Below, piece after piece: positions 24,871 to 38,700 of a stretch of DNA of 64,000 bases. Under the pieces are notes generated by a model. It saw only the letters and a list, made by a program, of their open reading frames with translations, was not told where the DNA came from and searched no databases. Source of the stretch: Apostichopus japonicus. Its lineage: Eukaryota > Echinodermata > Holothuroidea > Aspidochirotida > Stichopodidae. The position numbers and the translations under genes were made by a program. The number at the start of each line of letters is the position of its first letter. Position 1 is the first letter of the stretch. The stretch is from NCBI RefSeq assembly GCF_037975245.1, contig NC_092577.1, forward strand, positions 2,864,501 through 2,928,500. Direction: 5' to 3'.

Positions 24871-27220
24871 AACCTATACCAGTATTTGAATATCGGCTAA
24901 ACCCCCCCCCCCCAACCCCCAGACCAAAATAATTTTAAACGTCAGATGGCCGTATTTTGTGTAGTAGCCCTAAACACAAGGATTTGCTAATTAATTTAAA
25001 TTACATTTATGTGACGTTGACACAGAGAAAGGGGGGGGGGGGTTGCCACCAGTAGTTCTTTTCCTGCTTAATACCGGAATCCCCAAATTGACGATCGGAA
25101 GTGGGAGCCCCCCCCCCCCCTCCTCTCCTTCTCTCTCTCTCTTTGTACTCGCCACTCACTCTAAACGTCCGATAGAATTATGGTTGATTAAAGATGATAA
25201 AACATGGGTTCAGTTTACATGATTTATTTTTTCCTGTTCATGATTCCATATCATACACTTCCTCTGTTCCCAAAACGTAAAACAAAATACCAGAAAGAAA
25301 TAAATAATAATAAAAAATAATAACTTAACAAAATTGATTCTTTATGAAAAGAGTAAATTGAAACAGAAACAGAACCAAAACCATAAGTGGAAAAAAATTG
25401 TTATTTAAGAAATCAGCATTAACAAGACAAACTAATCAGGTAACAAACAATAACAGAGGAAGAAAAAAGGGCTAGATTTTTGCAAGATTATCCTGACCTG
25501 CAATCATGGTAAAGCGACAAAGCCACCCTTTTTTAGTGTCTTCTTATTACGGTGGCTTAACAGGGACATAGAAAAAAACAAGTGTCCCCAAATCTCAAAA
25601 TTTGACTTTTTATCTCAAAATGTTGTATTTGTTTTTTTCCCTTATAAGTCAAAATTTTGACTTTTCATCTCAAAATTTTGACTTTTCATCTGAATTTTTT
25701 TCTTTTCTATGTCTCTATTAAGCCACCGTATCTTATTGCTTCTATGGTTGTGTACGATAATTTTGCGTCTTCCTGTACTGATTAGACACACTGAATATGT
25801 CGTTTAAATGTTTAAATGTCAAGATTTTAACCAATTTGTTGAGTGCAAGTTTTAAGCCATGCATACAGTCCCTAACGATAACACATTAAAAAAAATAGTA
25901 GCGAAACATCTAAAAGAAGTAAACATCAAGTTTGTCTGTTGAGAAAAACTTTCATGAAATATTGTAACTATTTATAGGAATAATACACCAAAATGTCACG
26001 CGTGTGCGTAGTTACATAGATCTCTCTTGCTTTGTACTTAACACTACAGTTTAACCTCCAGACCTTTAGGCCTTCGAATCTTACTCCCAGGGCATAATCA
26101 AACATCATTGAAACTGTCGTAGTTGGAGAATCAAACCAAACCAAACTACGAAGCAACATCAGAGAGACGTACATTTGATACCAATAATCTCTAAAAGAAA
26201 AAGGGTTGTTGCTCTTCGCATCATGGGATGCATAAATCATAAAATAAACCAAAACATCGGCTTACGTATACTAGTCGTTTTACAAACCTTAATGATATTT
26301 ACTCTATAGAATCTGTTTCGCCAATTGAATATTTCCATTGGAACCATTGTTATATTTTCTTACACCAGAGAAAAGGAAATATGTGAATCTTTATACCAGA
26401 AATTCTTCCTATAGGAAAAACCCATAGTATATGACATTAGTTGTAAATACCAACAAATTCATAAAATTAAAGTGTTTTTTGTCGAGTGCTAAAAAGACAA
26501 CAATTGTGCAATATTTTGGAAAAATATTTTATTAAGTGAAAGAAGAATATATGTTTTAGTTATTGCCAAGTTTTTACACCAAACTACTACCATGGGATTA
26601 AATATTGCACCAAAAATAAATAAAAAATTATAAATTAATGAAGCCTACTATAGTCACCGTACTAGTATTTAAGAAACAAATAAACATACAGAGTGTATAA
26701 ATGTAACATTTTCGAAGTAAGAAAATAATGTCTTTAAGAGAAAAGAAAATGCACACTATTCACGGCATATTGCACCTAACTTTGTACATGTCCGCTTAAA
26801 CTTTCGTTATTTTATGAGTGATGTAATAGAGTTGTTCAAAAGAGAGGGGCTTTTCAGGCGGGGAGGGTAACCGACTAGAGTGCACAAACATTTTACAGGT
26901 TTTAATTACCCAGGTTTCATCCTCTTCCCCTGCCACATCCACAAGCCAAAACTGAAAATACTAAACACCGTGTTTGGTTTATTTCCCAAATTCCCCCAAA
27001 TTCCCAATTTTTTTGAGCCACAGAAAGTTGTTTCAGGTTGTGAACCCGCAGTGTTGGATCCATTGGTCCAACAGATGTACAGAAATTTTAATTAAAGCGA
27101 CCTTTGACTTCATCCTCTCCCTCTGTACAATTTGTGATCTTAAAATGCATCTTCACAACAATCTCCTTTCTGATCTTAAACTGAGCTATTGGAAGTTATG
27201 AAAGATAACATTTCTCACTT

Positions 27221-29775
27221 TTCTTGCCAATTTCTTACTTCTTACTCTTACTTTGAAATGTACCTTAAAGTCACAAAAAAAAAACTGTGAAAAGGAACAA
27301 TCTTTAAATTTGCATAATTGATTGAGCACCACACTTCCCCCTACACCAGAACAACCACAGCCCTCAACCATATTTCAACATGCCAATCATATGTAGTTCT
27401 AAAACTCTACAGTGCCTATTGAGAGCATTACCATCCGTTTTTGTCAAATAGTACAAAAGAACAGGGTGTGAGGGTGGGCCAACCATGTAGTATTCTTCAG
27501 GCCCAAGCTTCTTGTACTATGCCCTGGAACCTCAACCTATGACTAAACAAAAAATAACAACTGTTACTCGAAACAACTATTTAGGGTTTTCGAAATTACT
27601 AACATTATTTTTTTCCTCCAGAGATGAAACTGCTAACCAATTCTACCTTCAGCGAACATCAAAATAAATCAAATGCTGAGTTATAAAACTAAATCTATGC
27701 CACTGAAAAGAAATATGAAAAAATACACCATTTTTCAAAGAAAAATAAAACAATAGTGAATAAAAGAAAAAGAAGTTTAAATATATGCGTAAAAAAAATA
27801 TATGACAGAAGATTGACTGACCAATATGGAAATGTCAAGCTGCCATCAAAAGTTTACATTTTCACAAAACGATGTCAGGAGTTTTAAGGGATTCCATCGT
27901 ATTGTCAACTTATTTTTCAACAAACTGCAGCAAACTGTTCATTTGATTTAATAGTCCAAATATGAGGAACTTTAAACATTTTACAATATTAAATGTGCTA
28001 TGCATTTTTCAACAGCTTTGTACAAATTGTCCTTTTACTCGGTCATTACTTGGTCAATTGATGACACTTTTATTCTGATCAATTTTAAGATTTTGTTGCA
28101 AAATGGTGAATTACACATATCCTACATGAAAAATTCAATTTTTTTTATTTACAAATTGCCAAAATGAAAACATTCCATAAAGATGGTAAACAGCATTTTT
28201 TCTCCAGAAAATTGTTGAAAGTACTCACTTGAAATTAAAATGAACTTATTTATAGTTTTGCCCAAAAATGTTGAAATATAATTGGCAATCATTTATCTCA
28301 TTTTGCGAATTAATGACACATCGATCAGCTACCGAAAGAAATTCATCAAAATTTGTCCCAAATTGTTAACATACTTCACTGTCACTTTGCTGAAAATTGC
28401 GACTTTCTTTACCGACAGATTTGAACATTTTGACGGCATGCACTTTGATGTTACCATTGATAAAAGAAAACATTGAAAAGAACTGAAAGCTTTGCTGATA
28501 TTGCAACACAGTCCATAAAGTACAAATCATTGTATTGTTACTACGAGATATTCCAAAAACCCGCCAAAACAGCTTATCAACCTACTGGGATTTATTTGAA
28601 GACCAAGTCCTCAGGGCCACCATATATAATGATTAACCCACTGCCTTTGTAATGGAACTACCATCCATGAGGACGAGAGGTATCAGTTAATGACGGATTC
28701 CCACAACCATTATCTCACCACACATTACTCCTCCCATAGACCTACCAATTTACTCACTTATTTGAGCTTCTGAGAGATCACCACTACCATTGTCCACACA
28801 TTACCCTTCTCATACACTCTACATTTTACCCATTTATTTGGGTTTCTGAGGGATCACCACTACCATTATCCACCCATTACCCTTCTCATCGACCCACCAT
28901 TTTACCCACTAATTTGGCAGAAGGATTCACACAGCCACTGCTTGTATCACACACCCACTTATCTCCCACTTGCTTTAGCAGTATGGACCATGCATTCTTC
29001 TGGACTTCCAGGACTTCACTTCTCCCTTTTCAGACCCAAATTTCTATGAATTCCTGGGCAAGAAAATTGCAAAATAATCTGAAGGATGATGACTCCATGC
29101 TGACTGGCTCTGTATCTGATTTTAAATGAGACAAAAGCATCTGGCAATAAATTTATCAGAATAGAAGCATGAAATCCTTATTTTATCCCTTTAGAACAAT
29201 GTTCAAGTACCAAATGCCTTCTAGAACGAGGGGTTCTCAATAGTGGGGATCGGCCCACAAAAGATTGCAATTCTTCCCACAAAATAAAGATAAAAACTTG
29301 CACTGATATGGTATGCCCTCGCTTATGACTTAAGCAACCTACTGACCTATCTTGCACATTGGTCAATCTATGAGATTACAGTGAAATTGTAACCGTCTGA
29401 CCATTTGGTTGTACTGTACCAATGTCCTTTTCTGGCCTTCGTGAAAACTTAATTCAGAAAACCTCTTCTCGAAATAATGCCTGATATAATTGAGATTGAG
29501 GGTCTGGGTTCTCAGACAAAATTGTTTCAAGCTGGCGATAAGATGCAAAATGCTGGGTTAACCAGTACCTCAATGTTATATACAGCAGGTAATTAACAGC
29601 TCCAAGCAAGAAGAAATTGCGACGTCCAATCATAAGGTTCTATTCTGATCCAATCATCTCTTCATTATTCTTCCCTACTTCTGTACAAACCACATTCATG
29701 GTTCTTGTACCTCATCGCTGACAAAGACGGACTTCACACAATCCCTCCCCCCCCCCCCCCACAGCCCTTCATCTC
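27221..29775. other. Intergenic region between transporter copy B and TBCEL; no supported gene
   Basis: AT-rich sequence with one tandem repeat at 28690-28920. Two possible plus-strand terminal exons were seen: after the acceptor at 27620, reading to a stop at 27687, and after CCCTTTTCAG at 29031, reading PNFYEFLGKKIAK and a stop. Neither has a partner exon. The 3' UTR of TBCEL probably occupies the right end. Confidence 0.45.
28690..28920. repeat. Tandem repeat of about 95 bp, 2.5 units
   Basis: Units contain GATCACCACTACCATT, then ACATTACCCTTCTCAT, then TTTACCCATTTATTTG. The units are diverged from one another. Confidence 0.8.
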
Positions 29776-32700
29776 TTAAATGGCCACATCAATGTGTATT
29801 TCATCTCCGTCCGTCATGTCGTATCGACTCATCGGGAGAGATTCCAGGAACAGCTCTTCCAGGTTCCCAGCTCTGCCTTCATCATTACCTACCATGTGGT
29901 ACATTTTGATCTTTCTGTAAATATAGGAAAGCGAAGAATGATGTCGCTAGGCCACATTTTTCAAACCATCACACCCCTAGACGGTGCCCGTCTTTTCAAA
30001 CATCGTGGAAAACACGACAGAATAAATAAGCAAACCAGACAATGTGGAATAGAATTATTTTAAGGAAGAATCTTTCCTTACAAATAATGTGAAAGGTAAT
30101 GCTGTATTTTTCCATTATTAAGACTTTTATGCTAAATATCGATGAAAAGTTTTTGACTGTTGACGAGTAAATAAATAAGCTGATAAAATTACTGCGAAGT
30201 GTTGAGTATCATATCACTAGGGCACCTTCCACCACCCCCCCCCCCCATCTTGGGTGCATCTGTATTCAATAATATCAGCAGCTTTACCTGTTCTTAATTA
30301 ACTGTAGGCCCTAATGTTAGGCTAATTCAAACAACAACAAGCACAGGCAGTAGTAATAGTAGTAACTTGACTTAGCCTATACCTTAGTGATTCAGTTTGT
30401 AGGTGACATGTGTGTGTGTAGTAAAATCTGTCGTTATTGTCTGTTTGAGAACGCCAACTCCATTGAAAGAGTTTCCTTCCCTACTCTTTGGGTACTTTCA
30501 AGCGTATTCTGACATTTTAGGAACATTTTTGCATCAGGGTTAGACTCAATTCCAGCCGTTTTTTGTAGTGTTTAACAGAGATCTATTTGACAGGACCATA
30601 GGATATGAATCCTGGTGTATTAAAACGACTGGTTAACAGGATACTGTCATACTGTACGCTGTGCTTTCCTGACTTGTGACTTAACTTTTTTTTTCTTGTT
30701 TGGTGTGGGGGGTGGGGTGGGGTGGGGTGGGGTGGGGAGGAGGATTGTTTGAAACAAAGCTTTCCAAATTACTTAATAGAAAGTCATCTTCATGGTAAAT
30801 GGGTGGTGAAATCTAAAAAAAATTAATAGGTAACAGTAAACATTTGGATTTCTGACAAACATCAGAAACGGCATTTCTGCATCTCGAAAACAAAAAAAAT
30901 CTTTAGCGATATTTGGCGAGGACTTTTCTTGGTCATTAGCAGCACCTCGCAGCATGTGACTTCATAGAGTGCTTACCTGGTAGGAACCGTCAACAATTCC
31001 GCACAGAAGAGTTTCAATTTGCCCACCGATTGAGTGAGGTGGATGGTACACTGGTGAATAGAGCGTCCTCCGTAAACAAACGATAGAGCAGCATACTCTT
31101 GAAAACCTCTGCCAAGATCGACTTCATCAAACGGCCTAAGTTCACCTGAGTAATGGGGAACAAATGGGGAACAAATGGGAACAAATGGGGAACAAATGGG
31201 AACAAATTGTAGACAAATGGGGTGCCTTTCAATCATAAGGTCCCCCGTTCGAGTCACTCCAAGGTTAATGTATGTCGTCCAGTTACAGAGTTGTTGACAA
31301 TTGACAATTCATAATCATGGACGTTAAATATGAATCTAAGAGACTGACTTCCGTCAGCTTGCAGCTTTGATAAGCCAATGATGGCTTCTTCGCGAGTTCC
31401 TGGAGGATCTAAAATACATACATACATACATACATATATACACACATACATACAAATAAACCTCAATCCACCACCAAAATGAAGTAATGGCATATTTCAT
31501 GGCATATTATGATGATATCTATACGGCTACACACTTGAAAAATATGATAACATCATAACAGTAGTAAGACCGCTTAGACAGAGCCTAGGTTTGATTGTTT
31601 ACGAAAAAATAATGGAAATTTTTCTGCATATCTGTAAGTCAAAACCTGCTTTCTCATAGCATTTTGTAAGTGGAATATAATACTTTTTTTGTTGCCTAAT
31701 CTGTCGAACTACTGTGATCCAACTTCCTGAAATAATAGAGGGAAAAGCTAGACTAAATACGTTCCATTAAGTCAACCACATCTAGAGTTAGGGGCAAGAT
31801 TACTGCATTGAATTTGTTTCTCTTTAATTTTTCTTTCTAATATAAATATTAGTGTCTGCCACTGGAATATCCCATTAAGAAGAGATGCAAACCAAAATAC
31901 AAGCAAAACCTTACAGGAGAGAAATGAATATTATGTTGGAAATAGTTCCTCCAAAACCTGACAATTTTTATCTTTTATCCAAAAAATCGATTCAAGTTTC
32001 ATTTTCCAAATGCAATTTCGAGTTGCCTTTCAAGTAACTCAACAGGAGCTAATACTTGTGTGGAACGGCTATTGCAACCCTAAGGGACCCTTGACATACC
32101 GTATTTCTGATATAGTTCTGCATATCTCTGAGGTTTTGTCTTTGCTTGAACGAAGTGTCGCATGTAGAACCTCTCAGCTTTATCTCGTTCGGCGGCAGTT
32201 ATCTCACTACCGTTGAGTACCTCGATGTTTGGCAAGCTGAAATGAAACGAATGTCAACAGAAGTAAGATGTTTAACTCACATTCCAATGGCTAGAGTACA
32301 TTGATCCCAACAGACAGGGACTCATTCGAAGCTCCTTTAAACAGCTTTTAGGGGTCTCCTTTTTAACCTTCAAGAATCTGGCCAAGACCAATAACAAATA
32401 TGGAACCTATCATCAGGAACACAATCTAAGCTCCATTAAACAGCTTTCAGGGGTCTCCTTTTAACCTTCAAGTATCAGGCCAATAGCAATAACAAACATG
32501 GAACCTATCATCAGGAACACAATCTAAGCTCCATTAAACAGCTTTCAGGGGTCTCCTTTTAACCTTCAAGTATCAGGCCAAGAGCAATAACAAACATGGA
32601 ACCTAATCATCAGGAACACAATCTAAGCTCCATTAAACAGCTTTCAGGGTCTCCCTTTAACCTTTGAGTATCAGGCCATAACAAATATGGAACCTATCAT

Positions 32701-35700
32701 CAGGAACACAATCTCAGCTCCTTTAAACAGCTTTCATGGGTCTCCTATTTACCTTCAAGAATCAGGCCAAGAGCAATAACAAACATGGAACGTACAATAG
32801 TAACACAATCTGAGCTCCTTTTAACAACTTTCAGGCTCCCCTATGATCCTTCAAGAATCAGGCCTAGAGCATTAAACTATGGAACCTATCATCAGTAACA
32901 CAATCTCAGCTCCATTAAACAGCTTTCAGGGGTCTCCTATTTACCTTCAAGAATCAGGCCAAGAGCAATAACAAATATTGAACCTAACATCAGGAACACA
33001 GTCTAAGCTCCATTAAACAGATTTCAGGGGTCTCCTATTTACCTTCAAGAATCAGGCCAAGAGCAATAACAAACATGGAACGTACAATAGTAACACAATC
33101 TAAGCTACTTTAAACAGCTTTCAGGGGTCTCCTTTTAACCTTCAAGAATCAGGCCTAGAACAACAAACAAAGGCATAAGAAGCTTGACGATAACCTTCTA
33201 GTAGGTCAAAAACATAACCAGGTCTTGTGAAGGAACTTTGGCGATGTGTAACTGTTAACAAGGCCTTCAAGCAATCAAACACAGAATCCTTCTCACCTCG
33301 CAATGAACAGCTTCCTGCGATCCTCTATGGAGTGTTCCTGACAGATTGTGGTTTCCTGTTTAAGGAAAAAGATACATGGTTGATGCAAAGATATATCGTG
33401 GAGTGAAGCTCGGTCAGTACCTGTTACGAACTATTGAACGTACCTGTGAGAGCACCGGACAGAACTGACCATAAAATGGTTTTGAAAGTCAACCGAGGGT
33501 GTTCTGTTGATTATATGAATTAGTTAAAAGTATGTTTTTTGGTTCAGTAATTAGAATTTCCAAAAAAAATGGATTGACATTTATATTTAGTTCAGCACTG
33601 AGAAGATGATATCATCATCAAGTTAGCCTTAAAGGAGCATTCAAAAGAATATATTTTAAATACGAATATCTTGAAACCAGTATAGCTATTGAAAATATAC
33701 CAGCCCTCAATTTGTTGAAAAAATACCAGCCCTCAATTTGTTATCTTTTTTTCTTGGCCTTTAAACATATCAAGTCTAAAAGTCAGAATCATCCTATAAT
33801 CTTCCTCTAAAATCAGCAGAGGAAAAACCACCCACAAAACCAAAAAAAAACACAGCTGTGCTAAACAGCCCACTTCTCTATCAAAGCACACCAATACACA
33901 CACTCAAAAACCATTCATATGTAACAGTAATGATTAACTTTATCATATCTAGTCAAATAATCTTAATGTGGAGTGCTAGCTCAGTGGTTAACGCCGGTGC
34001 CTTTCAATCATAAGGTCCCGAGTTCGAGTCACTCCAAGATTAACGTATGTCATCCAGTTACAGAGTTGTTGACAATTGACAATTCATTATCATGGACATT
34101 AAATATGAATGTAAGAGACTGACTTCGGTCAGCTTGCGGCTTTGATAAGCCAATGATGGCTTCTTTGAGAGTTCGTGATTGCAAGAGGATCTAAAATACA
34201 CTACATACATGAACATATACACAGCCCACTTCTCTATCAATATACACACTCAAAAGCCCTTCAAATATAACAGTAATGGTTTCCTTTATCATATCTAGTC
34301 AAATAATCTTAAACTGTGAACTACTTGAAGTACAACGAAAGCTTTAGATTGAAAATATCAGCCAATAAATTCCAGAAATACCTGTATTCGAAGGGATTTC
34401 AAACGGGGAAACTTTGTGAGGGCCTCCAAATCCGACCAATCGGAGAGTCTGGTGTTGCTCATGCAGAGCATTCTGAGCGCTGGAAAGCCCGGATCATCGT
34501 CACCCTCCTGTACCTCCTTGAGATCGATCATCATGTCCGTTTGTGACTTTTCGTCTTTCTGTCTGTTTGAATATTCATGAGGTGTCTTAGGTTTCTGGAT
34601 AGCGTGGTCCAGGTAGCATTTCAGCATTCTCTCGGAGCCCAGCGCCACCACCGATAACATCTCCTCCATCAGATGGTTGATCACGTCCACTTCCTGTCCG
34701 CTCTTCCCGACGTCCGCTTCGTTCGCGAAGAGTTTCCGGTGAGCGGGGGATCTCTGCTCGCCTCCGCTTCTCGTTCTGGTCCTCTTAGGGTGGGGTGAGC
34801 CCTCTAGTTTCTTACTCCTGGGACTGTACGTGAGTCTTCGGGGAGAGACGACCTTACGCGGAGATGGAGGAATGTAGGTCGTCACATTCTCCAGCGGGTT
34901 CTTGGACAAAATTAATGTCTCGAGAGATGGTAACTGGTTTAGCTTTCCGACTTCTTCCCATCTGTTGCAAGATAAGAATGCATTCAGTTGTGTGCACATA
35001 TTGAGGAGAGGGAGGGCCACGTTCAAAATTCAAAGTATTCATTGGCACAACCTTGCGTTTAATTGTGCATATGTGGACACAACTGCACTACAGAGTTCAT
35101 GAGTAAAATATGGTAGAATGTAGAGTTACATGTAACTTACATGTACACTGCATCTGAAGTTAAGTGAGCACAGAAGTGCTGAACATGCACATTTGACATG
35201 TTGTGAAGGTATACTAATACCAGACCTCCGAAAAAATGACCAATATGTACAGATGTAGGAGAGGTGTGTAGGTTTGGTGAATAGAACACCAGTTTTGTGG
35301 ATGATACCAATTTCTCATTTTACCTCCTCTTTGAGGGTATTTAGTTACAATGCAATCTGAATCTGGCGTAAACAAGTGGTCCTCTGTCAGATGACCTCAA
35401 AAACTGATTTTGGTCGTCTGAAGAGAAAGTTGGTAGTCTGGGACAACCCATTAAAACATTTGCCTTGTATAGGGACAACATAAAACATTTTTCTATTGCA
35501 TTTTAAATTTCACAAAAAAAGAAGAAGAAAAAAAAATTAAATCACAAGTTGGTAGTAGACGTAAACCAGGAAAGTAACAAATATCTCAACTTTAAGATAA
35601 TCAGAATTGGGAAAAGGACCAGTGGGCAGGGGTTTAGGCAGCCAGCCGTTTTTTGCTCGGCCAAATTTGGAAACTGATGGCCTATTTTTCCGTGCACGGC

Positions 35701-38700
35701 TTGCAAAATATATATGAAGCCGTGCAAAGTTTTCAGGACTGAGTATGCCAATATACAGAGTTATACAAATGATACAATGATGTCAATATTGTTTTGGTTT
35801 TTCTCTTTTTTTGTTTCCGACTTATCCTGACTTTACCAATCAAATCTCGTATTGACTAACCAAACAGCTTGCATTTTACCCTCCGATACCTAAAAAATAC
35901 CAAGTTTCAATGGGGGCGTCGCCCCTTTAAACCCCACAAAGGCCCCTAAGGCAGGCCCCTTGATGCCCGTCTGTTTGGTACAAAGACAAATAAGCGAAGA
36001 TCAAAACGGGTCAGAGCCAAGATTAAAGGGGCACCGAATTGATCTATGCATGGGAAAGGGAAGAGTGAAAGAGGGAGAGTGAAAGTGGGAAGTGAAAGTG
36101 GGAAGTGAAGTGGGAAGTGAAAGTGGGAAGAGAGGGAAAGTGAAAGAGTGAAATGAATATGTGCAGACAGATAAGAGAGGAGGTATTGTGAATGTGAAAC
36201 ACCTCAAATATACCTTTTGAAATAGTTTTGGTTTAAACGGAGGCATTTCAAGTTTGCTAAACTCTTATTGATGTCCTTTGTCGATGCAGTAATCCTCCAG
36301 TACTCTGAAAATCAAAATATACGACAACGTTGGATCAGGTAATTGGCAGGTAATCAGGGAATACTTTACAGCAGCAGTTCTTAATAGACTGCCGCACAGG
36401 CCACATATGCTCTGGAATAGATTTTAAAATCCAGCCAGTGGATAAAAAACTGGCCTTTAGTTTTAGGACAGAAACACAATATTGGCCAGTGAAGTTGAAA
36501 TATACTCATATCATGGGTACAAAGAACAACATCTTAGGTGTTATGTAACATCTTACTTAAATACATGCAATGCCACATAATGCAGTGATTCGATTTTGTG
36601 GCATATACTCAAAAATTATGTACCTAACCAACTGAAGATGATAGAATTTTGTTTCAAAGTCCAAACAGTTTCAAATAAAATTCACAAATAATTTTACAAG
36701 GTACTGTTTGTTGTTTTTATCCTCCCTGAGTTAAATCTAGGTAGGAGGTAGTGACATAAAAGTTTGAAACTTTTGAATAATAACTGGTACTCATGAATAT
36801 GCAACACATACCATTTTGACAGAGATGTAGTTCTTTTAAGTTGGGCAAGACATGGCCAACAGCAATAGCGTCTCTCCAGGTGGCTCCTGTGTAATTCAGA
36901 ACTAGATTTTCCAGACAACTTTTCGGGCGTCCTTCAGGCCATGAGATGACATTCTAAAGAAGATATTTAAGCATTTGTGATTCATGAGTGAATGTAGTGA
37001 CACCACTAATATATGCACATAGCATTTTCTACCCCTTTTTTCTGCTCCTTTACTCCCTCCACCCTCCTCCCCCACATTTGCTCCGCCCCCTTATACCAAC
37101 CTCAGTGCTATAGATCACAAACATGTCAGCAATTATAAATTTAAAAAAAAATTGGTCTACCCTATGGCATTCTGTACTATACACAGTGTTAATGGAACAT
37201 TCCGCGGGTATTAATCATACAATGTGTTCACAATGTATACTTTATACGCAGACTGGTCTATACAATTTCGATACAAATTTCAAAATGGAATTGGACATAA
37301 ATGCTTAAATCCCTAAACAATGAAAAACCAAAATATGTAGTAGTAGAATCCCATTGGTTAAATGCATTAACTCTACATTTTACCTCCACAGAATAACAAA
37401 GGTGGTAGAAAAAAGGAACTTTCCTATAACAATTAGTGACATAGACTTACATTAAAAGGTCTAAATCTATTCCCAGTCAAGTTAAAAAACTTTAACTTTG
37501 GCAAGCTTGAAATAATTTTCATGACATCACTCCAGTTACTAAGAAGATTCTGAGACAAATCCAAGTCCACCACGTTGGGGCAGAGGGACGAGATGCTATC
37601 GTGGGCGACATCTACACTGTCAATATTCGTGCTGCTCAAAACCTGGAAAACAAAAGGATAGTTATTAAACAAAATCAGTGGCGGATTCAGAATTGTTCGG
37701 AACAGGAATTACCACCGGTGACACGTATCGGTAGCTATCAACAGTAGTACCAAAATAGCAATGCATGAGAAAACATTGCTAATAGGATAGTATGTGCTCA
37801 TTCTAGCCTACAAAGCATGCTACTTTCTTGCGAGTAAACTTTCCTTTGCATCAAAGTTTTAGTGCCAAAAGAAATTTCAGAGGTGGATCTAGTTTTGGTT
37901 TCTACTAAACTTACTTCCAGTGACCAGGTTATACTTCATATAACTTGCCAGACGGTCTCTGCTATAAACTGAATGAAACCCTCTATGCTGGCTGACTGCC
38001 TGTTATTAACATGATTTTGAGTTGGCAGCAGTGGACCATATATGTTGTGTTGTTCTCTTCCTGACCATGGTCAGTGAAAAGTTTATATGCAGTAGCCTTG
38101 TTGTCAAGTTTCTTATATGCTTTCAAATGTGTAGGTTTGCTGCATTCTGTGTTTGCAGTGTTATATTGTGCTTTTCCATATCCCAACCTGGCCTGGACAT
38201 ATTGCATTACAGCTTCAGCTTCTTCCAGGCCATAACTTTAGCTTAATTTGGCTCAGGCTGACACAGGTTTCTATTGACAGCATTTATCATGTCCCATGTA
38301 TTCTGTCCTACATATCAATTCCTTCACCCCCAAAAACGACACTAAAAAGTACTGCAATATAAGCTCTTTGAAGGATAAAGTGTGACTCATCGCCCCCAAA
38401 CGTGAGCGCTGTGGATCAACGCGGTCAGGAAGATTGGACTGATCTATTCTGTTGCGGGGTTTTTTGCGGTTTTTTTATATTGCTGTGACGCAACTATTGC
38501 ATTCTCAATGTATATGGGTATTTGGGTGAGTAAAACTACCAATTAATGTTCTTTTAAAGTAATTTTGAGTTCTAAATGGTACAGCAACAAAATCCACTAC
38601 AATTACACACAAACGATTAAACCGTGCGTAGTTACAGTCCCCTATACTAGGGGCTACCACGCGGGCGTCTACAATAGCGTCTCTCAAAGTTGGGCAAGAA

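Noticed and set aside
29031-29075. Terminal exon reading PNFYEFLGKKIAK after CCCTTTTCAG
   Set aside because: A good acceptor and a protein-like end, but no upstream exon or recognisable family; too short to support.
33967-34035. tRNA gene
   Set aside because: A- and B-boxes and acceptor-stem pairing are present, but the anticodon arm is imperfect and the head continues into a SINE body shared with 31219-31430.
37676-37700. hAT-like terminus CAGTGGCGGATTCAG in a TBCEL intron
   Set aside because: No matching right terminus or target duplication found nearby; possibly a solo remnant.
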